Shown piece by piece: positions 5,532 through 11,265 of a stretch of 11,265 bases of DNA. The translations under genes and the position numbers were made by a program. The notes below the pieces were generated by a model. It was not told where the DNA came from and did not search any database. It was given only the letters and a program-made list of their open reading frames with translations. How positions within the stretch are numbered: the stretch's first letter is position 1; each line of letters opens with the position of its first letter. Source of the stretch: Candidatus Krumholzibacteriia bacterium (GTDB lineage Bacteria; Krumholzibacteriota; Krumholzibacteria; WVZY01; JAKEHA01); contig JAOTVO010000065.1 in NCBI GenBank assembly GCA_029863355.1, forward strand, positions 1 to 11,265, read 5' to 3'.

Positions 5532-8381
5532 TCAGGCGACCGTCTCACCGCGCCGCGCGTCCACGGGCGCGCCGGCCAACTCCCGTAGCATGGCGCCGGT
5601 GTGCGTCTCGGCGCACTGCATGATCTGGTGCGGAGAGCCGGTCGCCACCACCATACCACCCGCTTCCCCGCCCTCCGGACCCAGGTCGATGACGTGGTCG
5701 GCCGCCAGTACTACGTCGGGGTTGTGCTCGATCACAATCACCGTGTTGCCCTTGTCCACGAGCTTGTCGAGGACATCGAGCAGCATGCGGACATCCTCGT
5801 GGTGCAGACCCGTCGTCGGTTCGTCGAGTATGTAGAGCGTCCGGCCCGTGCTGCGCTTCGAGAGCTCGGCCGCGAGCTTGACCCGCTGCGCCTCGCCCCC
5901 GGAGAGCGTCGTGGCCTGCTGGCCGAGCTTGACGTAGCCGAGCCCGACCGAGATGAGCGTGTCGCACTTGCGGCGGATGGCGGGGATGTTTGCGAACAGC
6001 TCGGCGGACTCCTCCACGCTCAGCTCGAGCACGTCGGCGATGTTGTGCCCCTTGAACTTCACCTCGAGCGTCTCCTGGTTGTAGCGGTGCCCCTTGCACG
6101 CCTCGCAGGTGATGTACACGTCGGGCAGGAAGTGCATCTCCACCTTGATCAACCCGTCGCCCTGGCACTTCTCGCAGCGCCCGCCCGCCACGTTGAAGCT
6201 GAAGCGTCCCACCTTGTAGCCGCGCACGCGGCTCTCCGGCAGTTGCGCGAAAAGGTCGCGAGTGGGGGTGAAAAGGCCCGTGTACGTGGCCGGGTTGGAG
6301 CGCGGCGTGCGTCCGATCGGCGACTGATCGATGCCGACCACCTTGTCGAGGTGCGCGAGTCCGTCGATGCGGTCGTGATGTCCGGGCAGGAGATTGCTCG
6401 CGTAGAAGTGCCGGTTGAGCGCGCGGTAGAGGATGTCGGAAACGAGCGTGCTCTTGCCCGACCCACTCACGCCGGTGACACAGGTGAACACGCCCAGCGG
6501 AAAGGTGACGTCGATGCCCTTGAGGTTGTTCTCACTCGCCCCGCGTACGACGAGCTCGGCGCCGTTTCCCGCCCGACGGGGCTCCGCGGCGACGCTCGCC
6601 GCGGCGGAGCGCAGGAAGTGGCCCGTGTGGCTTTTGCGAGAGGCGGCGATCTGCGCCGGCGTCCCCACCGCAACCACCTCGCCGCCGTGCACGCCCGCGC
6701 CGGGCCCGAGATCGATGATGTAGTCGGCGGCGAGCATGGTGTCGCGGTCATGCTCGATCACGATCACCGTGTTGCCCAGGTCGCGCAACCCCTTGAGCGT
6801 GGCGATGAGGCGCGCGTTGTCGCGGTGGTGGAGGCCGATGGAGGGCTCGTCGAGAATGTAGAGCACGCCCATGAGCTTGGAACCGATCTGTGTGGCCAGC
6901 CGCAGGCGCTGCGCCTCGCCGCCGGCCAGCGTGGAAGCGCTGCGGTCGAGCGAGAGGTAGTCGAGTCCGACGTCGACCAGAAAGGAGAGCCGGTTTGACA
7001 CCTCGTGCAGGATGGGCGCGGCGATGTCCGCGGCGTTGCCCTCGAGCGCGATTCCGGCCGTCGCGTCGCGGGCGCGGCCAACGGGCAGCGCGCACACCTC
7101 GGCGATGGTCATGCCGCCGACGCGCACGGCGAGGCTCTCCGGCCGCAGGCGCGCGCCGCCGCAACTGGTGCACGGCTCGACGGTCATGAAGGTCTCGATC
7201 CACTTGCGCACGCTGTCGGAAGTGGTGTTGCGGTAGCGCCGCCGCAGCCACGGGATCAGGCCCTCGTACTGGGTGCGGTACTCGCCGTCGACCTTGGCGA
7301 AGTCCATCCGGACCACGATCTCCTGCTCGACGCCCTGCAGAATCGCCTCGCGCGCGCGCCGCGACAGCGCCTTCCACGGCGTGTCCAGGTTGAAACCGAC
7401 CAGCGCGCCCAGCGCCTCGAGCTGCGAGCGTCCCCAGTCCCCCTTGAGTTGGCCCATGGGGGCGAGCGCGCCCTCGCGGAGCGGCAGCGACGCGTCGGGG
7501 ACGATCAGCTCCTCGGCGAAATCCCTGCGCGCGCCCAGGCCGCCGCAGGCCTCGCAGGCGCCGTAGGGCGAGTTGAACGAGAACATCCGCGGCGAGAGCT
7601 CGGGAAAGCTCACGTCGCAGTACGCGCAGGCGAGGTGCTGGCTGTAGAGGCGCTCCTCGCCCGCCGCCGACACGAGCACCAGGCCGCCGGAGAAGCGCGC
7701 CGCCGTCTCCAGCGAGTCGGCCACGCGGCGCGCGTGCTTGGCCGAGACGGTGAAGCGATCCACGACCACCTCTATATGGTGCTTCTTGCGCTTGTCGAGC
7801 GCGGGCACCTCGGAGACGTCCAGCAGCTCGCCGTCGACGCGCACGCGGACGAACCCCTGCTTGGCCGCCCCCTCGAGCACCTTGCGGTGCTCGCCTTTGC
7901 GTCCGCGCACCAGCGGCGCGAGGATGGATACGCGCGATCCGTCCGGCAGCGCGAGGATCCGGTCCTGTATCTGTGCGATGGATTGCTGCGCGATGGCGCG
8001 CCCGCAGCGCGGGCAGTGCGCCGTGCCCACGCGCGCGTATAGCAGCCGGAGATAGTCGTAGATCTCCGTCATGGTGCCCACGGTGGAGCGCGGGTTGCGC
8101 GAGCTGGTCTTCTGTTCGATGGAGATGGCGGGCGAGAGTCCCTCGATGCGGTCGACGTCGGGCTTCTCCATCTGGCCCAGGAACTGGCGTGCGTAGGCGG
8201 ACAGGCTCTCCACGTAGCGGCGCTGCCCTTCGGCGTAGATGGTGTCGAAGGCCAGCGACGACTTGCCCGAACCGCTCAATCCCGTCACGACGACGAACCG
8301 ATTGCGCGGAATCGTCAGACTGATGTTCTTGAGGTTGTGCTCCCGGGCGCCCCGGATGACGAGATCGCGCTGCGTCTTCAT
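5532..8381 (-). CDS. uvrA: UvrABC excinuclease subunit A
   Basis: The damage-recognition ATPase of nucleotide excision repair: a UvrA dimer with UvrB scans DNA and loads UvrB at lesions. At 949 residues it matches the usual length. Both ABC halves are complete. NBD1 has Walker A GLSGSGKS (34-41), signature TLAGGEAQR (484-492), Walker B and Q-loop-type region [14 protein letters not shown] (509-522) and IEHD (542-545). NBD2 has Walker A GVSGSGKS (637-644), signature [10 protein letters not shown] (824-833), [10 protein letters not shown] (851-860) and IEHN (884-887). Zinc-type cysteines are C252/C255/C276/C279 and C736/C739/C759/C762, with extra pairs C123/C126 and C404/C407. ATG 8381 is chosen because [20 protein letters not shown] is the family's usual N-terminus; the frame is open upstream to 8570, but that part overlaps the TPR gene. 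A weak AGGCGG lies 9 bases upstream (8391-8396). The only oddity is LAGGE instead of LSGGE in the first signature. Confidence 0.98.
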   Translation of the reverse strand: MKTQRDLVIRGAREHNLKNISLTIPRNRFVVVTGLSGSGKSSLAFDTIYAEGQRRYVESLSAYARQFLGQMEKPDVDRIEGLSPAISIEQKTSSRNPRSTVGTMTEIYDYLRLLYARVGTAHCPRCGRAIAQQSIAQIQDRILALPDGSRVSILAPLVRGRKGEHRKVLEGAAKQGFVRVRVDGELLDVSEVPALDKRKKHHIEVVVDRFTVSAKHARRVADSLETAARFSGGLVLVSAAGEERLYSQHLACAYCDVSFPELSPRMFSFNSPYGACEACGGLGARRDFAEELIVPDASLPLREGALAPMGQLKGDWGRSQLEALGALVGFNLDTPWKALSRRAREAILQGVEQEIVVRMDFAKVDGEYRTQYEGLIPWLRRRYRNTTSDSVRKWIETFMTVEPCTSCGGARLRPESLAVRVGGMTIAEVCALPVGRARDATAGIALEGNAADIAAPILHEVSNRLSFLVDVGLDYLSLDRSASTLAGGEAQRLRLATQIGSKLMGVLYILDEPSIGLHHRDNARLIATLKGLRDLGNTVIVIEHDRDTMLAADYIIDLGPGAGVHGGEVVAVGTPAQIAASRKSHTGHFLRSAAASVAAEPRRAGNGAELVVRGASENNLKGIDVTFPLGVFTCVTGVSGSGKSTLVSDILYRALNRHFYASNLLPGHHDRIDGLAHLDKVVGIDQSPIGRTPRSNPATYTGLFTPTRDLFAQLPESRVRGYKVGRFSFNVAGGRCEKCQGDGLIKVEMHFLPDVYITCEACKGHRYNQETLEVKFKGHNIADVLELSVEESAELFANIPAIRRKCDTLISVGLGYVKLGQQATTLSGGEAQRVKLAAELSKRSTGRTLYILDEPTTGLHHEDVRMLLDVLDKLVDKGNTVIVIEHNPDVVLAADHVIDLGPEGGEAGGMVVATGSPHQIMQCAETHTGAMLRELAGAPVDARRGETVA
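8378..8381 (-). other. ATGA start-stop overlap joining the TPR gene to uvrA
   Basis: The minus strand reads ATGA: the uvrA start ATG (8381-8379) shares bases with the TPR gene's stop TGA (8380-8378). Such 4-base overlaps usually mean one transcript and often translational coupling by re-initiation. The ribosome binding site for uvrA, if any, lies within the end of the TPR coding sequence. Confidence 0.85.
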
Positions 8382-11265
8382 GGACCCGAGCCGCCTGACC
8401 CCTCGCCCGATGGCGCGCGCAGGGCGTCGAGGCCCTTCTGCGCCAGCTTGCCCCAGCTGCTGCCGGCGCCGTGCGCGCGGATGACTTTCTCGTAGATCTC
8501 CCGCGCCGCTTCCGGCCGCTCGATCCTCGCGTAGCACTGGGCCGCCTGCAGCTGCGCGGTGACCACCCACATGCCGCCCGCCGACGAGAGGTAGGGCACC
8601 TTGAGGTACTCGACCACGGCCGACTGATAGTCGCCGAGCTGCTCGTAGGACTGGCCCATCCAGTAGAACGCGCGCGCGCGATCCTCGCCCTGCAAAAGCG
8701 GCAGCGACTTTTCGTAGGCGTCGATCGCGCCCGCGTAATCGCCGCGCTCCATGCGGCAGCGGCCCACGTTGAGCGCGGCCTCGGTGGCGTATGGCCTATC
8801 GCCGTAGCGCGAGAGCACCTGATACCACACCTGCTCGGCGTCGCGCCAGCGCTCCATCTTGTGGTAGGTGAGCCCCAGGTTCTTGAGCGCGTCGAAGGCG
8901 GTGGCGTCGTCGCGGGTGGTCTCCACCGCCTCGCGGTAGTGGATGACGGCCTCGTTGGGCCTGCCCGACGCGGCGAGCACGTTGCCCATGCGCAGGTGCA
9001 GCGTGCTGGTGCGCGGCGAGAGCGGGTAGTCGCGGAAGAACGACTGCGCCACCGCACTTCCCTTCTCCATCTGCTGCGCGCCGAACAGTGCGAGGGCGTA
9101 GAGGTAGCGCGCCCCTTCGCAGGCCCCTTCGCCGCTGCAGCTTTCCGCGAAGGGGCGCACGGCCGCCGCCGCTTCGGCGAAGCGTTTGGCGTCGTAGTGA
9201 TAGCGGGCGGCTTCCACGCCGATCTCCTGCACCAGCGGCGACTCCGCGCCCGCCAGCGTTACCACCCGCGCCCGCGCCTGGTCGGCGTCCCCCGTCCGGC
9301 CCAGCCGGTAGAGGGCCATCGCTTCCAGCGCGCGCGGCTCCGCCGCGTCCTTGTCGCCGGCGCGCGCCAGGCGCTGGGCGAGCGCGAGCGCCTCCTTGGC
9401 CTGGTCGCGCTCGAGGTAGAGCCGCGCCAGCGTCGCCGCCGCGGCGGCGGATTCCGCACTCTCCTCGGGGCGGAACTCCGTGATCCAGGTCTCGATGAGT
9501 GCCACCTGCCGGTCGCCGTCGCCCAGGGCGCCGGCCGTTTCCACGGCGTTTTGGTACGCGCGCGGGCGCGACGCGCCGCCCTGATCGGAGGCCACGCAGG
9601 CCTGGAAACGGGCCAGTGCGTCGGCGTCGCGGCCGAGCCCGCGCAGGGCCAGCCCGGCGCGGTAACCCGCCTCCCAGCGCCGCGCTTCGCTGGGTGCGGC
9701 GCGTCCGGCGCGGGCGTAGCGATCGAGCGCGCCCTCGAAGTCGCGCTGCAGGTAAAAGCAATCGCCCGCCTGCAGCATCGCGCCCGTGCCGAAGTTTCCG
9801 TTGGGATCGCGCTGGGCCACGCGGTCGAAGTAGGGGGCGGCCTCGCGGGGGCGCTTGAGCTCGCGCAGGCACGCGCCGGCTTCGTACGACGCGCGCAGGC
9901 CCGTGCGCGAGCGCTGGTCGCGCGCGATCCGCTCGAGTTCGGGCAGCGCCTCCTCGCACCGGCCCGCACGCGCGCGTGCCGTGGCCAGCTTGAGCGAGAG
10001 CGCCGGCGAGTCCGGCCGCGCGCGCGCCGCGCGCTCGTAGAAGGCGGCCGCGCGGGCGAGGTCCTCGTTCGACGCCGATTCGGCGAAGTGGTCGCCGAGC
10101 CGCTCGGCCAGACGCGCGCTCTCCGGCGCTTCCGGGTGCGCGTTCATCAGGGCCTCGGCTGCCGCCACGTCGACGCGATCCAAGTCGGCCTCGAGCAGCG
10201 CGCGCTCGAAGGCGGCGGCCACCGCCCAGGGCGAGCCGCCGCCGGACAGATCCTTCCACGCGGCGTCCGCTCGCTTGGCGTGGTCGCGCGCGGTCTTCGC
10301 GGCGTCCTTGCCGCCGCGGGCACCCAGGGCGCGCCGTGCCATCTTCGCGTGGCAGAGGCCGCGCAGGTAGGTGGCGTGCGTGCGCGTCTCGTCGACCTTG
10401 GTCCCCTTCTCGATGCGCTCGCAAAGCGCCAGCGCGCCCTCGAAGTCCTTGAGCACCTCGACGCGCGCCTCCACGAGGAGCAGCAGCCCCTTCGCGCCCG
10501 CCCCCGCGATCTCGGAGATGCGCCCATCCAGCGCGGCGACGGCAGCGGCGTAATCGGTCACGGCGAACTCGTCGAGGAAGGCGAGGCGGGCCTCCGCCTC
10601 CGCGGCCTCCTCGGAGAGCGGGTGGCGCGCGGCCAGGTCGCGGTGGTGCCGGGCCGCGTCGCCGAAGCGGCCCGCGCCCTCGTAGGCGAGCGCCACCGAG
10701 AGCATCTCGCCGGGGAGTGCGCGCCGCTCCACGTCGAGCAGCCGCTCCAAGGCGTCCAGGGCGGCGGTGGTGTCGCGCGCAGCGGTGAAGCCGACCTGCG
10801 CGATCTCCTTCAGCACGTCGCAGCGCGCCGCGCTGTCGCTCGAGATCGCCACGAAGAGCGAAAGCTCGTCGATGGCGCGCGCCGGCTCGCCCATGCCCAG
10901 ATAGGCGCCGCCGCGCAGGCGAGGCGCCGCGCGCGCCCACTCCGTCCCCACCGCGATCTGCTCGATGCGATTCGCCTCCTCCAGCGCCTGCGCGTGCCGC
11001 CCCGTGCGCAGCGCCGAGCGCGCACGCGTGTACGCCATCTGCGGCGCGAACGTCTCCGGGTAGCGCGTGGCGTAATCGTCCGAGAGTCGCGCCACCGCGC
11101 CGTCGTCGCCCGCCGCGTAGGCCGCCTCGACCGCCAGCACGTAGATGGCGGACCGATCGTCCACGTCCTGCTGGCCGAGGAGCTCCTCGAACCACGCCAA
11201 GGCGCGCTTGGGCTGGCCCGCGGCTGCCAGCAGTTCGCCGCCCTCCCGCCCCGCCGGCTCGTAGA
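8378..11265 (-). CDS. Large tetratricopeptide-repeat protein, N-terminus beyond the right window edge
   Basis: At least 961 residues of TPR-type helical repeats; a scaffold or protein-interaction role is likely, but no partner or pathway can be named. The frame stays open to the last base of the window, so the TTG at 11200 is not a convincing start; codons upstream of it read [20 protein letters not shown], itself TPR-like. Repeats with TPR-type Gly/Ala and Tyr/Phe spacing run almost throughout. They are clearest near the C-terminus, numbering from TTG 11200: [22 protein letters not shown] (809-830), [22 protein letters not shown] (about 846-867) and [22 protein letters not shown] (about 885-906). 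No catalytic domain or membrane helix is seen in the visible part; a signal peptide could exist off-window. The C-terminal half resembles the solenoids of BamD/CpoB-like envelope proteins only in general character. It ends in a Gly/Ser-rich tail overlapping the uvrA start. Composition is very GC- and Ala-rich. Confidence 0.85.
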   Translation of the reverse strand, partial: YEPAGREGGELLAAAGQPKRALAWFEELLGQQDVDDRSAIYVLAVEAAYAAGDDGAVARLSDDYATRYPETFAPQMAYTRARSALRTGRHAQALEEANRIEQIAVGTEWARAAPRLRGGAYLGMGEPARAIDELSLFVAISSDSAARCDVLKEIAQVGFTAARDTTAALDALERLLDVERRALPGEMLSVALAYEGAGRFGDAARHHRDLAARHPLSEEAAEAEARLAFLDEFAVTDYAAAVAALDGRISEIAGAGAKGLLLLVEARVEVLKDFEGALALCERIEKGTKVDETRTHATYLRGLCHAKMARRALGARGGKDAAKTARDHAKRADAAWKDLSGGGSPWAVAAAFERALLEADLDRVDVAAAEALMNAHPEAPESARLAERLGDHFAESASNEDLARAAAFYERAARARPDSPALSLKLATARARAGRCEEALPELERIARDQRSRTGLRASYEAGACLRELKRPREAAPYFDRVAQRDPNGNFGTGAMLQAGDCFYLQRDFEGALDRYARAGRAAPSEARRWEAGYRAGLALRGLGRDADALARFQACVASDQGGASRPRAYQNAVETAGALGDGDRQVALIETWITEFRPEESAESAAAAATLARLYLERDQAKEALALAQRLARAGDKDAAEPRALEAMALYRLGRTGDADQARARVVTLAGAESPLVQEIGVEAARYHYDAKRFAEAAAAVRPFAESCSGEGACEGARYLYALALFGAQQMEKGSAVAQSFFRDYPLSPRTSTLHLRMGNVLAASGRPNEAVIHYREAVETTRDDATAFDALKNLGLTYHKMERWRDAEQVWYQVLSRYGDRPYATEAALNVGRCRMERGDYAGAIDAYEKSLPLLQGEDRARAFYWMGQSYEQLGDYQSAVVEYLKVPYLSSAGGMWVVTAQLQAAQCYARIERPEAAREIYEKVIRAHGAGSSWGKLAQKGLDALRAPSGEGSGGSGP

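Noticed and set aside
5601..6998. 465-codon plus-strand frame opposite uvrA
   Set aside because: Long antisense frames are expected opposite high-GC genes; no motifs, and UvrA on the other strand is certain.
5532..8381. Internal similarity of the two halves of uvrA as a gene duplication or fusion event
   Set aside because: The two ABC halves are the normal ancient architecture of UvrA.
8382..8570. N-terminal extension of uvrA to an upstream start at 8570
   Set aside because: The extra 63 residues overlap the TPR gene, have no UvrA similarity, and the family's usual N-terminus begins at ATG 8381.
6748..9057. 769-codon minus-strand frame across uvrA and the TPR gene
   Set aside because: Arg/Ala/Pro-rich shadow of two well-supported genes on the same strand.
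9434..9449. 16-base GC-only palindrome CGCCGCCG/CGGCGGCG
   Set aside because: It lies inside a run of Ala codons in the TPR gene and is explained by codon repetition.
8796..11195. 799-codon minus-strand frame inside the TPR gene
   Set aside because: Low-complexity Arg/Gly/Ala protein, an off-frame reading of the TPR coding sequence; the TPR pattern appears only in the other frame.
1..11265. CRISPR array, tRNA or rRNA genes, insertion sequence, riboswitch before gcvT
   Set aside because: No spaced direct repeats, no tRNA-like or rRNA stretches and no transposase were seen. The 30-base gap before gcvT is too short for a glycine riboswitch.

Overview
This is a GC-rich, gene-dense bacterial chromosomal window with six protein genes and almost no intergenic DNA. 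UvrA, GcvT and an O-antigen-ligase-type polymerase point to a free-living bacterium, probably with a Gram-negative-type envelope. GC content, the C-terminal 'LRSLGYI' ending of the phosphodiesterase and the large TPR protein would suit an uncultured deltaproteobacterial, acidobacterial, Eisenbacteria-like or Krumholzibacteria-like lineage. No marker here settles the phylum, so this is only a guess.

Left part, plus strand (1-2927): the 3' part of an alkaline-phosphatase-superfamily phosphodiesterase runs in from the left edge. After a 3-base gap comes a 548-residue multi-pass membrane protein of the GT-C (dolichol-phosphate-mannosyltransferase-like) type. The spacing makes them look like one transcription unit, probably acting on an extracytoplasmic glycan or lipid.

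Right part, minus strand (11265 down to 2797): four genes read leftward. First is a very long TPR solenoid protein whose N-terminus lies beyond the right edge. Its stop codon overlaps the start of uvrA (ATGA junction). gcvT follows 30 bases after uvrA. After a 74-base gap holding two GC-rich inverted repeats comes an O-antigen ligase/polymerase-family membrane protein. The TPR gene, uvrA and gcvT are probably co-transcribed. The ligase may be part of the same transcript or partly insulated by the hairpins.

The two groups converge, and the 3' ends of the GT-C-like gene and the ligase gene overlap by 131 bases. Both genes at the convergence, and perhaps the phosphodiesterase, suit surface-glycan assembly, so the left half could be the edge of a polysaccharide locus next to housekeeping genes. 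I found no RNA genes, CRISPR arrays, insertion sequences, attachment sites or origins. There is no gene-free stretch longer than 74 bases. I see no convincing new biological system; the most notable features are the convergent coding overlap and the hairpin-bearing gap before the ligase.
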